From JANYBT01 sp038211475 (lineage in GTDB: Bacteria; Acidobacteriota; Terriglobia; Terriglobales; Acidobacteriaceae), in contig JBBQVN010000001.1 in assembly GCA_038211475.1 (NCBI GenBank), forward strand, positions 37,419 to 101,418: a DNA stretch of 64,000 bases, written 5' to 3'. Shown here in pieces: positions 43,368-52,685 of the stretch (position 1 is the first letter of the stretch; every line of letters begins with the position of its first letter). A model generated the notes under the pieces. The model was not told the DNA's origin. It did no database searches and worked only from the letters and a program-made list of their open reading frames with translations. The position numbers and the translations under genes are program-made.

Positions 43368-44702
43368 ATGGCCAAGCACAGCGCAAACGTGAAGAGTTTG
43401 ATCGTAACAGCCTTGGTGGTGGGCGTGCTGACGATTTCCGCAGCAGCCCAATCCAAGGCACGTATCGTACGACTAAGCGAACTGCAGGGCGCGGTGCAGA
43501 TTGATCGCAACCTGGGACAAGGCTACGAACGCGCGTTTTTGAACATGCCAGTTACTGAAGGCATGCGGCTGTGGGCGAAGGATGGCGGGCGCGCCGAAGT
43601 GGAATTCGAAGACGGCAGCGTGGTCCGGCTGGTGCCGAACTCGCGGTTGGATTTTTCGCGGCTCTCGTTAAGCGCCTCTGGCCAGAAGCAGAACACGCTA
43701 CGACTGGGCGAAGGCACTGCCTATGTAAATTTCAAAGGGCAGCGCAACGATGAGTTCATTCTGGAATTTGCCCGCGAGCGCATTTCGCTTGATCGCTCCG
43801 CGCACTTCCGCGTGGACATGAACGATGCCCAAGCCAATCTGGCGGTGTTCCAGGGCGATGTGAATGTGGAAGGTCCTGCGGGCCGCGTTGAGTTGGGCAA
43901 GAAGCAAACCGCCAACTTCGACTTGGCGGAGAACGGCCAGTACACTGTGGCCAAGAATTTCGAACCAGAACAATTCGACGCATGGGATAAACAGCAAGAC
44001 CAGTATCACCAGCGCGGGATGTCGAACTCGTATACCTCGAGTTATCCCTACAGCTACGGCACCAGTGACTTGAGCTACTACGGCAACTTCATGAATGTGC
44101 CGGGATACGGCAACATGTGGCAGCCGTTTTTGACTGGAGCGGGATGGAATCCGTACCAGGATGGCGGGTGGTCGTACTACCCTGGCGCAGGCTATACCTG
44201 GGTGTCGGCGTATCCGTGGGGATGGCTGCCCTATCGTTACGGCTCGTGGGCTTTCATTCCGCAGTATGGCTGGTTGTGGCAGCCGGGTGGATGGAATGGC
44301 TGGGTGACGGGGCCGTCGGTGGTGAATCCTCCGCGCCGCTTCGTATCGCCGCAACCTCCGGTGCGCGGATATGCGACGGTCGCAGTGGGTACGGGACCAG
44401 CGTATCCGCCAGTAGTGCCTCCGCATCGCATCGTGGTATCCAGTGGCCAGGCAGGACTGGGAGTGCCGCGTGGCGCGGTGAAAGACTTGGGCAAGGTGGC
44501 GGGAAAAGTTGCGACGAACGGCCCGGTTGAGATCAAGACGCCGCATGCCACTTCTGGTTTGGGCGATGTGGGCAGCCGCAGCGCGGGACCGGTAGTGTCG
44601 CATCCATCGGGTTGGCGCGGCGGAGAGCAGCCGCAGCCTCGACCGGCACCAGCACCAGCACCTCGTCCGTCGGGAGTGCCTCACGGTCCGCCGCATCGCT
44701 GA
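43368..44702 (+). CDS. Exported FecR-domain protein with Tyr/Trp/Gly/Pro-rich tail
   Basis: 444 residues. Signal peptide about 1-27 (to AAAQS), FecR-like beta domain at about 55-185 (WAKDGGRAEVEFEDGSVVRL, then FILEFARERISL). From about 215 to 330 the chain is very rich in Tyr, Trp, Gly and Pro, with recurring W-x-P-Y/Y-P-G units. The rest is Pro-rich and basic. There is no sigma factor or FecA neighbour, so it is likely a cell-envelope surface protein, not a classical FecR regulator. Confidence 0.85.
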   Translation: MAKHSANVKSLIVTALVVGVLTISAAAQSKARIVRLSELQGAVQIDRNLGQGYERAFLNMPVTEGMRLWAKDGGRAEVEFEDGSVVRLVPNSRLDFSRLSLSASGQKQNTLRLGEGTAYVNFKGQRNDEFILEFARERISLDRSAHFRVDMNDAQANLAVFQGDVNVEGPAGRVELGKKQTANFDLAENGQYTVAKNFEPEQFDAWDKQQDQYHQRGMSNSYTSSYPYSYGTSDLSYYGNFMNVPGYGNMWQPFLTGAGWNPYQDGGWSYYPGAGYTWVSAYPWGWLPYRYGSWAFIPQYGWLWQPGGWNGWVTGPSVVNPPRRFVSPQPPVRGYATVAVGTGPAYPPVVPPHRIVVSSGQAGLGVPRGAVKDLGKVAGKVATNGPVEIKTPHATSGLGDVGSRSAGPVVSHPSGWRGGEQPQPRPAPAPAPRPSGVPHGPPHR

Positions 44703-44762
44703 AGAGTTTGCGGCTTAGGGGTTACGGGTTGGGTTTGCGAACTAGTAGTCGGTATCAAAATC

Positions 44763-44788
44763 AGGGCGGCCTCATCGGCCGCCCTTTT
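44763..44788 (+). terminator. Rho-independent terminator after the FecR gene
   Basis: AGGGCGGCC (44763-44771) pairs with GGCCGCCCT (44777-44785), followed by TTT and further T-rich sequence. Confidence 0.92.
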
Positions 44789-44866
44789 CTTTTTCCCTTC
44801 CCTTCTCTTCCTTTTTCGTTTGCCGGTTTCTTCTTGCTAGTTGCGGATGGGCTCGCGACTTTCGCC

Positions 44867-45679
44867 TCAACGCACAATCACTCCCGCGTATCCCACCACT
44901 CGCTCAGAATCTCCGGAAACATCGGCGGAGGTGGCGTACTGCACCAAGTCGGCATGGCTTGCGCCCAGGCGCCTGGCAGCAGTGAGCATAGCGACTGCGG
45001 GACCTAGGCCGCACATGCTGATGTCATGCTCCATCACGGTGGCATGGAGTCCCTCGGGATCAAGCTCCACAATTCGCGCGATGGCCTGATGATCTTTGAC
45101 TCGGGTGATGGCGTCCGACTCGTAGTGGTTCATGTCGCTGGAGGCCACGATGAGCACGGGCCGGGATTCGTCGGCGAGTACATCGGCAATGGCTTCGCCG
45201 AGGGCCGTCAGCACCTCGAGACGGCGCGTGCCCAGCGCAATCGGAACGAAGGTCAGGTCAGGCTCTAATTCCTGCAGAAAAGGCAACTCGACTTCGGCGG
45301 CATGCTCGGTGCGATGGGCGCGAGGGTCATTCTGCAGCAGAGGAAAGCGTTGCTGGAGTGCGGCGGCGAGCTCGGAGTCAATGGGCACGGCGCCGAGCGG
45401 CGTTTGCCACGCGCCCGAATTCATCAGCGCGAGTGGAGCCCCTGCGCCGGTATGGTTGGGGCAAAGCAACAGCACGCGGCGGTGGGGCAATATCCGCGCG
45501 AACACTGCGCCAGCGATTTCGCCGGAGTACATGTAGCCGGCGTGAGGGACGATGCATCCCAGCGCGGCGACGGGTGGAGTAGCGGCAGCGAGATAGCGTC
45601 GCACGTCCCCGCACAGAGTGTCAGCGTCGGAGGGGTAGAACTGCCCCGCTACCGCAGGACGCCGGACGCCTACCGACAT
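44867..45679 (-). CDS. MEMO1-family protein (AmmeMemoRadiSam system protein B)
   Basis: 270 residues. RRPAVAGQFYPSDADTL and CIVPHAGYMYSGE are diagnostic for the MEMO family (dioxygenase-like fold), whose His/Cys-containing pocket binds metal. AGGAGG lies nine bases before ATG 45679. It is 22 bases after rsmA on the same strand. The usual AMMECR1 and radical-SAM companions are not adjacent, so its substrate is unknown. Confidence 0.9.
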   Translation of the reverse strand: MSVGVRRPAVAGQFYPSDADTLCGDVRRYLAAATPPVAALGCIVPHAGYMYSGEIAGAVFARILPHRRVLLLCPNHTGAGAPLALMNSGAWQTPLGAVPIDSELAAALQQRFPLLQNDPRAHRTEHAAEVELPFLQELEPDLTFVPIALGTRRLEVLTALGEAIADVLADESRPVLIVASSDMNHYESDAITRVKDHQAIARIVELDPEGLHATVMEHDISMCGLGPAVAMLTAARRLGASHADLVQYATSADVSGDSERVVGYAGVIVR

Positions 45680-45701
45680 GGGGATCCTCCTAAGTAGATT
45701 A

Positions 45702-46613
45702 TTAAACTAATTGCGGAGGGGCGGAAAGTGCGCGAAACAACGCGGCGGTTTTTTCCAGGGGTACGGCTTCGGCGCGGACTTCGGGCTTGATGTGGGCCTT
45801 CGCAAAGGCGGCCTTCAGTTCCGCGGGGCCGTACTGGGTCTTCAGATTGTTGGCCAGGGTCTTGCGTTTTTGTCCGAAGGCAAGCTTCAGGAACGCAATG
45901 AACGGCGCTTCGGGCACGCCTAGCGCTTCCAAGGTCGCGGCTGGGGTCAAGCGAACCACAGTGGAGTGGACTTTGGGAGGCGGCGAGAACGAACTCGGGC
46001 CCAGTGTGAACAATTTTTCTACGTTGGCATAGAGTTGGGTGGTGGCGGCCAACATGCCGTAGTCTTTCGTGCCGGGTTCGGCGGCCAGGCGGTCGGCGAC
46101 TTCGCGCTGTACCATCAGCACGATGCTGGTGAAATAGCGGCGGTACTCAAACAAACGGAACAGAATGTCGGAAGTGATGAAATAGGGAAGGTTGCCGACT
46201 ACGGTCACCTGTTCCAGGGCGAGCTTGAGGCCGGGACGGGTGCTGCCGGGCTTGGGGCCGAACAGGGCGTCGAGGTCCACCGCGAGAATGTCGCCTTCAA
46301 TGACTTCGATGTTGGGGGCGAGGGCGAACTTCATGCGCAATTGCGCAGCGAGCACGCGATCGAGTTCGATGGTAATGAGGCGGCGGGCGCGGCGGGCCAG
46401 CATGGAAGTGAGGGCGCCGCGGCCCGGGCCGATCTCCAGCACGGTGGCTTGCGAGGTGTCGCCCAACGCGCCCACGAGGCGGACGGCGGCGGCCTGATCG
46501 CTGAGGAAGTGCTGACCGAGTTTCGGCTTCACTACTTTGGCCCCGCCTGCTTTGGCCCGGCCGGCCTGGGGCGAGCCTGCGTTCGGCGGGCCTGCGGCCA
46601 CGGCTTTCGTCAC
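45702..46613 (-). CDS. rsmA: 16S rRNA dimethyladenosine transferase
   Basis: 303 residues. It dimethylates two adenosines near the 3' end of 16S rRNA. KPKLGQHFLSD, the SAM motif LEIGPGRGALTS and catalytic NLPYFITS are present. A 28-residue Ala/Gly/Lys-rich extension precedes the domain from GTG 46613 (GAGGG upstream), which is unusual. Followed by memo in the same operon. Confidence 0.97.
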   Translation of the reverse strand: MTKAVAAGPPNAGSPQAGRAKAGGAKVVKPKLGQHFLSDQAAAVRLVGALGDTSQATVLEIGPGRGALTSMLARRARRLITIELDRVLAAQLRMKFALAPNIEVIEGDILAVDLDALFGPKPGSTRPGLKLALEQVTVVGNLPYFITSDILFRLFEYRRYFTSIVLMVQREVADRLAAEPGTKDYGMLAATTQLYANVEKLFTLGPSSFSPPPKVHSTVVRLTPAATLEALGVPEAPFIAFLKLAFGQKRKTLANNLKTQYGPAELKAAFAKAHIKPEVRAEAVPLEKTAALFRALSAPPQLV

Positions 46614-46732
46614 ATTGACCCTCTTTCCACCCGCGATTTAGACTGACGCTTCATTTGCGCTTGCCGATCGTACAGGCGCCTACTCATAATAGCTCGCGCT
46701 CGCGTTTCATGGTGTGAGGAAGGAATCATCTC

Positions 46733-48196
46733 GTGCATATTGCTTTTGTGGCCTCGGAGTGCGTGCCCTTTTCGAAGACGGGTGGGTTGGCGGATGTGGT
46801 GGGGGCCCTTCCCCGGGCTTTGGCTGCTTTGGGGCATCAGGTCAGCGTGTACGTGCCGCTGTACCGGCAAACCAAATTGACGGACGCGCAGACGGTGGTG
46901 CGCAGCATCACCATCCCGTTCGACGACCAATACCGCTTCTGTTCGGTGAAGACCGCAGCGAATCAGCCGGGGATCCGTTTCAACTTTGTAGATTTCCCGG
47001 AATACTTTGATCGCGAGGCGCTGTATGGCACTTCGGCGGGAGATTATCCGGACAACGCCGAGCGTTATGCTTTGTTCTCGCGCGCGGTTTTGGAAGCGTC
47101 GAAAGTGCTGGGCGTGCCCCAAGTGTTCCACTGCCACGACTGGCAGACCGCGCTGGTTCCAGTGTTGCTCAAGACGCTGTACGGAGAGGACCCCGCATTC
47201 AAGGACACGGGCACGGTCTTCACCATCCACAACATGGGCTATCAAGGGCTGTTTCCTTCCGACATCCTGCCGCTGCTAATGTTGCCCTGGGACCTGCTGA
47301 CCATGTCGAAAATGGAATTCTTCGGGCAAGTGAATTTTCTGAAGGGCGCGCTGGTTCTGTCAGACTTCGTCACCACGGTGAGCAAGAAATACAGCCATGA
47401 GATCCAGACCACCGAATTTGGGTTTGGGTTGGAAGGAGTACTGCGCGGACGATCGGCGACGGTGACGGGCATTCTGAACGGAGCAGACTACGAAGAGTGG
47501 AGCCCACAGAACGACAAGTTCATCGCCGCGAAATTTTCGGCGCAGGATATGGCCGGCAAGCAGACGTGCAAGCAGGACTTGCTGAAAACCTTTGGCATTG
47601 TGGGCGCCAAAGAAGAGACTCCGGTGATCGGCATTGTATCGCGGCTGGCGGCACAAAAAGGCTTCGACCTGATCACGCAGATCATGGATCGCCTGGCGCT
47701 GGAGGAAATGATTCTGGTGGTGCTGGGCACCGGCGACAAGCTTTACGAAGAAATGTTCCAGCGCATGCAGAAACAGTTTCCCAAGAAGGTAGCCATCCAG
47801 GTCGCCTACGACAATGCAATGGCACACAAGGTGGAAGCGGGCGCGGACATGTTTCTTATGCCCTCGCGCTACGAACCCTGCGGCCTGAACCAGATTTACA
47901 GCTTGAAGTATGGGACGGTGCCGATTGTGCGGGCGACGGGTGGCCTGGACGACACCATTGAGCCGTGGGATGCGGTTTCGCGGAAAGGCACGGGGTTCAA
48001 ATTCAACGAGTACACCGGGGAGGCGCTGCTGGCGGCAATCAGGCATGCGCTGAAGGCATATCGCGACCAGGGGTCGTGGCAGACATTGATGAAGAATGGA
48101 ATGGGCCGCGACTTCTCGTGGAATGCGTCGGCGCGGGAGTATGGGAAGATTTACGAGAAAGTGCGGCAGACACGGATGGTGAGAGCACCGGCATAA
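46733..48196 (+). CDS. glgA: Glycogen synthase
   Basis: 487 residues, GT5. It extends alpha-1,4-glucan from ADP-glucose. KTGGLADVVGALP at the N-terminus binds ADP-glucose, and ATGGLDDTIEPW near 400 is the family C-terminal motif. GTG 46733 has GAGGAAGGA upstream. No glgB/C/P neighbour is in the window. Confidence 0.97.
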   Translation: MHIAFVASECVPFSKTGGLADVVGALPRALAALGHQVSVYVPLYRQTKLTDAQTVVRSITIPFDDQYRFCSVKTAANQPGIRFNFVDFPEYFDREALYGTSAGDYPDNAERYALFSRAVLEASKVLGVPQVFHCHDWQTALVPVLLKTLYGEDPAFKDTGTVFTIHNMGYQGLFPSDILPLLMLPWDLLTMSKMEFFGQVNFLKGALVLSDFVTTVSKKYSHEIQTTEFGFGLEGVLRGRSATVTGILNGADYEEWSPQNDKFIAAKFSAQDMAGKQTCKQDLLKTFGIVGAKEETPVIGIVSRLAAQKGFDLITQIMDRLALEEMILVVLGTGDKLYEEMFQRMQKQFPKKVAIQVAYDNAMAHKVEAGADMFLMPSRYEPCGLNQIYSLKYGTVPIVRATGGLDDTIEPWDAVSRKGTGFKFNEYTGEALLAAIRHALKAYRDQGSWQTLMKNGMGRDFSWNASAREYGKIYEKVRQTRMVRAPA

Positions 48197-48316
48197 CCCA
48201 ACCCGCCGCGATGAATGATTCGTTTTGCCGCAGGCACAGAACCGAGGCACGCTAGCGCGGGGAAGATCATTCAGAAGTCAGGGATCAGGCGGGCGAGTCA
48301 GCAGTCGGACGAGCCA

Positions 48317-49699
48317 TCAGTTTTGACGAGCTAGACTGCGGCGCTTTCTCGCAAAGTATAGGAAGACTGGGATTCCCGCGAGGATGACGGCAGATCCAGC
48401 AACGGAATTTCGGAGATTGTCTGTGAAGGTATAGAACAGCAGGACGGCCGAGGCGGCGACGAAGAGCGCAGGTACAACGGGATATCCCCAGACGCGATAG
48501 GGACGCGGCAGATTGGGCTCGCGGTGGCGGAAAATGAAGACGGTGCTGCCGGCGATCATGTAGAAAAGCCATTCGGCAAAAATGGCGAGCGAGAAGAGTT
48601 GGCGGAAGTTACCCCCCAACAGCAGTAGGACGCACGCCAGAACGGCTTGCACGAAAATTGCGACCGAAGGAGTGTGGAAGCGGGGATGCACTTCGGCGAT
48701 GGCGTGAAAGAAGTAGCCATCGCGGGCCATGGCATAAGGAACGCGAGCGCCGCTCATGATGGTGCCGTTGAGCGTGACCAGCATGGAGAGCGCCATCCCC
48801 GCCGAGACCAGGCCAGCCCCAGCGCGACCCAGCACCAGGGCGATAGCGTCGGACGCGGGGCGTTCGGAAGCAGCGATGGCGGCGGCGGGCATAGCGTATT
48901 GCACCGCGGCGTTGACCAGAATGTAGAGGATGCCAACCGTCGCGACGCCGCGAATCAAAGCGAGCGGAATGTTTTTCTCGGGCCGCTTGACCTCTCCGGC
49001 GACCATGTTGAGATCGTTCCATCCGTCGTAGGCCCACAGAGCCGCTACCAACGCGGCGAAGAATCCCGAGATGCCACCCTTTGCGCCAGTGAAGGTGGTG
49101 GCGAAGTTTACCCAGCTTCCACCGGAGTAGGAGAAGCCGATGGCGGCAATCGCCACGATGATGACGATCTTCAGCAGAGTGAAGAAAAACTGAAATTCTC
49201 CCGCCTTCTTGATGCCCGCATAGTTCAACAAAGAAATCAGGATGGTGGCGGCGATGGCCACGAGTTGTCCCCACTTGAGATGGAGCGATGGACTGGCGAC
49301 GGGGACAGCGAAGAACGAAAACGCCGGGAAGGTGCCCAGAATGCGCACCAGGCCGATGGTGATGCTCGCGATGGAAGCGGGCTTGGCGATAATGAACCAA
49401 GTCCAGGCATAGAGGAAACCTCCGAGCGGACCGTAGGCATCGCGGACATAAACGTATTCGCCGCCCGCCTGGGGCTTCATGGCACCGAGTTCGGCATACG
49501 TGAGCGCGCCGAAAAACGACAGCAGGCCGCCAACTACCCAGGCGAGGTACACCAAGCCAGCCGAACCGACAGCCTGCATCATTTCCGTGGGGACCAGGAA
49601 GATGCCGCTGCCGATGATGGTGCCGACCACGACGGCTCCGGCATGGCGGACGCTGAGGTCGCGTGCCAGGGCGGGGGCGGGCTGGGAGAGACGCGGCAT
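48317..49699 (-). CDS. APC-superfamily amino-acid permease
   Basis: 460 residues, twelve helices. GTIIGSGIFLVP in helix 1 and GAMKPQAGGEYVYVRDAYG between helices 2 and 3 are APC signatures, close to the LAT/amino-acid transporter group. Stands alone, 122 bases downstream of the SSS gene's stop, with no obvious terminator between. Confidence 0.92.
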   Translation of the reverse strand: MPRLSQPAPALARDLSVRHAGAVVVGTIIGSGIFLVPTEMMQAVGSAGLVYLAWVVGGLLSFFGALTYAELGAMKPQAGGEYVYVRDAYGPLGGFLYAWTWFIIAKPASIASITIGLVRILGTFPAFSFFAVPVASPSLHLKWGQLVAIAATILISLLNYAGIKKAGEFQFFFTLLKIVIIVAIAAIGFSYSGGSWVNFATTFTGAKGGISGFFAALVAALWAYDGWNDLNMVAGEVKRPEKNIPLALIRGVATVGILYILVNAAVQYAMPAAAIAASERPASDAIALVLGRAGAGLVSAGMALSMLVTLNGTIMSGARVPYAMARDGYFFHAIAEVHPRFHTPSVAIFVQAVLACVLLLLGGNFRQLFSLAIFAEWLFYMIAGSTVFIFRHREPNLPRPYRVWGYPVVPALFVAASAVLLFYTFTDNLRNSVAGSAVILAGIPVFLYFARKRRSLARQN

Positions 49700-49821
49700 C
49701 GGGATGAGGAAGTATACGGCACCGGGGCGCTGGAGTTTTGGGTCGGCAGCAAACAGAAAAGGCTTTCACCATGGGGGGCACAGAGGATCACAGGTAAGGC
49801 TTTCGCCGCAGAGACTCGGAT

Positions 49822-51273
49822 TTACGTTGATGAACTGGTAGAGGCTTCTGTTTGCGGGATCAGCAGGCTGGCGATGTAGCCGGCGGCGAAGGTTACAGTC
49901 GTGCCGATCGCCACCCACCAAGTCCATGGAACACGAGTTCCCAACCAGAGGTAGAGTTCGACGGCCAGACCGCAAATCATTCCGAGGATGACGCCGGATT
50001 GATGGGCGCGGCGGGTCAGGGTTCCCAGCAAAAAGACGCCGAGCATGGCACCGTAAGCGACGGAGGCGACCTGCAATCCTACTTCGATGACGCGTCCGAC
50101 TTTGTGGAGCGAGACGATCGCGATGGCAAATAGAATTAGACCCCACACTACCGTAATGACGCGGGACAGGCGCAGGCGCTGGATTTCAGTGCTCAGAGGA
50201 CGGAAGCGTTCGTAGAAATCAATCACGGAACTGGACGACAGAGAGTTCAAGGCCGCGCTCAGGTTCGACATCGCGGCGGCCAGGATCGCCGCGATGAGCA
50301 GGCCGGAAATTCCATGCGGCATCTGGTGGACGATGAAGGTGGGGTAGATGCGGTCGGCGCGAAGAAACGCGGACGATGGCTTCTGATAGAACGCGAACAG
50401 CATCACGCCGACCACCAGGAAGAGAGCGAATTGGAACAGGATGGCGGCGCCGCTGGAGAGCAAAGCGAGACGAGACTGACGTTGATTGCGCGCGGCCAGC
50501 AGGCGCTGCACGATCAACTGGTCGGTTCCGTGGCTGGCGGTAGTGAGGAAGGCTCCGCCAATCGAGCCGGCCCAGAAGGTGTAGGGCTTCCAAAAATCGG
50601 GAGAGAAGTCGAAGACCTGCAGCCTGCCGGTGTGGTTCGCGATCGCGGAAATGGAGTTCCAGCCTCCGGGAACGAGGTGAAGGATGGTGAAGACGCCAAC
50701 CAAAGTTCCGCCAACGTAGATTCCGGTTTGCACGACGTCCGTCCAAATGACAGCGGCGAGGCCGCCCTCGAAAGTGTAGATAAGCGTGAGCACGGTGATG
50801 ATGGCGATGGACGCGACTTCGCCAGTACCGAGCGCGATGGCGATAACGATGGAAACCGCATAGACGCGGACGCCTTCGGCGGCGGCACGGGTCAGCAGGA
50901 AGAGTCCGGCGGTCAGGCTGCGCAGGCGAGAACCGAAACGGCGGTCGATGAGTTGATACGCGGTATAGAGATCGCCGCGAAAATAATGCGGAAGCAGAAC
51001 GAAGCTGATGAAGATGCGGCCCACGATGTATCCCAAAACGACTTGCAGAAAAGTGAGGTTGGTGTCGTAAGCCAGGCCGGGGATACTGATGATGGTGAGC
51101 GTGCTGGTCTCAGCGGCGACGATGGAAAGCGAGATGGCCCACCAGGGAATGTCGCGTCCGGCGAGAAAATAGTCGCGGGTAGAGTGTTGCCGCTTGCGAA
51201 AGCGCAACCCGAACAACGTGATGCCAGCGAGATAGAGCCCGATGATGACGAGGTCGAGGCGATTGAGTCCCAT
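49822..51273 (-). CDS. Sodium:solute symporter (SSS family)
   Basis: 483 residues, about thirteen helices. RDYFLAGRDIPWWAISLSIVAAETS is the canonical SSS helix 1 region. The cupin gene lies just upstream on the same strand (29 bases), and the sugar-kinase gene is divergent beyond it, which suggests uptake of a sugar or amino-sugar; the substrate is not determined by sequence. Confidence 0.9.
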   Translation of the reverse strand: MGLNRLDLVIIGLYLAGITLFGLRFRKRQHSTRDYFLAGRDIPWWAISLSIVAAETSTLTIISIPGLAYDTNLTFLQVVLGYIVGRIFISFVLLPHYFRGDLYTAYQLIDRRFGSRLRSLTAGLFLLTRAAAEGVRVYAVSIVIAIALGTGEVASIAIITVLTLIYTFEGGLAAVIWTDVVQTGIYVGGTLVGVFTILHLVPGGWNSISAIANHTGRLQVFDFSPDFWKPYTFWAGSIGGAFLTTASHGTDQLIVQRLLAARNQRQSRLALLSSGAAILFQFALFLVVGVMLFAFYQKPSSAFLRADRIYPTFIVHQMPHGISGLLIAAILAAAMSNLSAALNSLSSSSVIDFYERFRPLSTEIQRLRLSRVITVVWGLILFAIAIVSLHKVGRVIEVGLQVASVAYGAMLGVFLLGTLTRRAHQSGVILGMICGLAVELYLWLGTRVPWTWWVAIGTTVTFAAGYIASLLIPQTEASTSSST

Positions 51274-51302
51274 GGAATGCGAAGACGGATTGTAACCGAA
51301 GC

Positions 51303-51701
51303 TTAGACGACTTTGCGGGTGACGGATTCGTTGGGGTCGTAAGGCTCAGAGGAGAGCGCGACCAGGCGGATCGTTCCGGCGCCATCGTTGCGAATGGCGT
51401 GAGAAGCGCCGGGAGAAACCAGAATCATCCAGAGCGAACCGGCGGCAAAGTGGCGATGCTGAGGGGGAGTGGAGTCGCCTTCGTCCCAGTGCCATGACCA
51501 AGGGGAGTCGGAAGACACCAGAATGGCTTCGCGACGGCGCAGGTGGAAGTGGTTGCCGCGAACTGCGCCGGTGATCATCGAGGACAGATGGATATCGGCG
51601 ACACCGCCGAGGAAAGCCAGGGCGTCGGGGGGGAGGGTGAAGCTGTAGCCGCGGGCGTCGCCGAGGTTGGTGAGTTCCGTGACTTCGATCTTGCTGGACA
51701 T
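51303..51701 (-). CDS. Small cupin-domain protein
   Basis: 132 residues, one double-stranded beta-helix. NHFHLRRREAILV carries the metal-binding His/His/Glu pattern of cupin motif 1, and a motif-2-like HRH segment with HAIRN follows. GGGAGG lies before ATG 51701. Probably co-transcribed with the SSS symporter gene downstream. Confidence 0.82.
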   Translation of the reverse strand: MSSKIEVTELTNLGDARGYSFTLPPDALAFLGGVADIHLSSMITGAVRGNHFHLRRREAILVSSDSPWSWHWDEGDSTPPQHRHFAAGSLWMILVSPGASHAIRNDGAGTIRLVALSSEPYDPNESVTRKVV

Positions 51702-51769
51702 GGAAGGCCTCCCAGCGTGATTTTAAATGCAGGCCGGGTTCGAGTGGCGGCTGTGGTAAAACTTCTGAC

Positions 51770-52681
51770 GTGGCGTATTACCTGGGGATTGACGGCGGCG
51801 GCAGCAAGACCACGTGTGTGATGGGCGACGAGGCGTCGGTGCTGGCTACCGCGACGACCCGCGGCAGCAACCTGGTACGGTTGGGTGAGATTCGGGCGCG
51901 GGCGGCGCTGCACGATGCGGTGCGGCAGGCGTGCATGGCGGCGGGAGTAACGCCGCAGCAGGTTTCGCGTTGTTGTGCGGGGCTGGCCGGAGCGGCTCGG
52001 CCAGAGATCGCCGCTGTGGCCCGGAGCATTCTGGCTGAAGTGTTGCCGGGAGAAATCCAAATTGCGGGCGATATGGAGATCGCGCACTATGCCGCATTTG
52101 CCGGGGAGGCGGGGGTGATTGTGATTGCCGGGACCGGATCGATTGCGTTTGGAGTGAATCGGGCGGGGCGGAACGCGCGGGCGGGGGGAAGGGGCGCGGC
52201 CGTATCCGACGAAGGTTCCGGGCATTGGGTTGGAAAAATGGCAGTGGCGCGATTGCTGCGGGCTCACGACCGCGGCGAGAGGACCGCGCTGTTGGAAGCA
52301 ATTTCGTTGGCCTGGAATGTGAGTAGCGTGGACAAACTGGTGCGAGCGGCCAACGCGACGCCTGCTCGTGATTTTTCGGCGCTGTTTCCGGCGGTGTTGC
52401 GCGCGGCGGAGTCTGGAGACGAGGCCGCTGCGGAGGTGTTACAGCAGGCGGGCGAGGAGTTGGCGAAGTTGGGAGCTAGTGTCACCCAGCGCTTGTTCGA
52501 CGAGATGGAGAGTGTTGCGGTTGCTACGGCAGGAGGAGTGTTCCGAGAGTCGCAAAGAGTGCGGTCGGCATTCGGCGATGCGCTGCGTGCGCGGCATGAA
52601 CGAGTGGATATCCTGGATGCCATGGTTGACCCAGTGCAGGGAGCGCTGGCGATGGCGCGGAGAAGTACATTGGGGAGTTAG
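51770..52681 (+). CDS. BadF/BcrA-type ATPase, N-acetylglucosamine kinase-like
   Basis: 303 residues, actin-like ATPase fold. GIDGGGSKTTC is the phosphate-1 motif, AGLAGAARPE and GVIVIAGTGSIAFG the phosphate-2/adenosine regions. Family members phosphorylate N-acetylglucosamine or act in benzoyl-CoA reductase activation; length and the GxGS motif suit the GlcNAc-kinase branch. GTG start 51770 lies divergent from the cupin gene with 68 bases between. Confidence 0.85.
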   Translation: MAYYLGIDGGGSKTTCVMGDEASVLATATTRGSNLVRLGEIRARAALHDAVRQACMAAGVTPQQVSRCCAGLAGAARPEIAAVARSILAEVLPGEIQIAGDMEIAHYAAFAGEAGVIVIAGTGSIAFGVNRAGRNARAGGRGAAVSDEGSGHWVGKMAVARLLRAHDRGERTALLEAISLAWNVSSVDKLVRAANATPARDFSALFPAVLRAAESGDEAAAEVLQQAGEELAKLGASVTQRLFDEMESVAVATAGGVFRESQRVRSAFGDALRARHERVDILDAMVDPVQGALAMARRSTLGS

Positions 52682-52685
52682 GGCG

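Noticed and set aside
48647..49879. 410-residue plus-strand open frame
   Set aside because: Antisense to the APC permease; composition rich in Asp/Gly/Arg/His as expected for antisense of a membrane protein gene.
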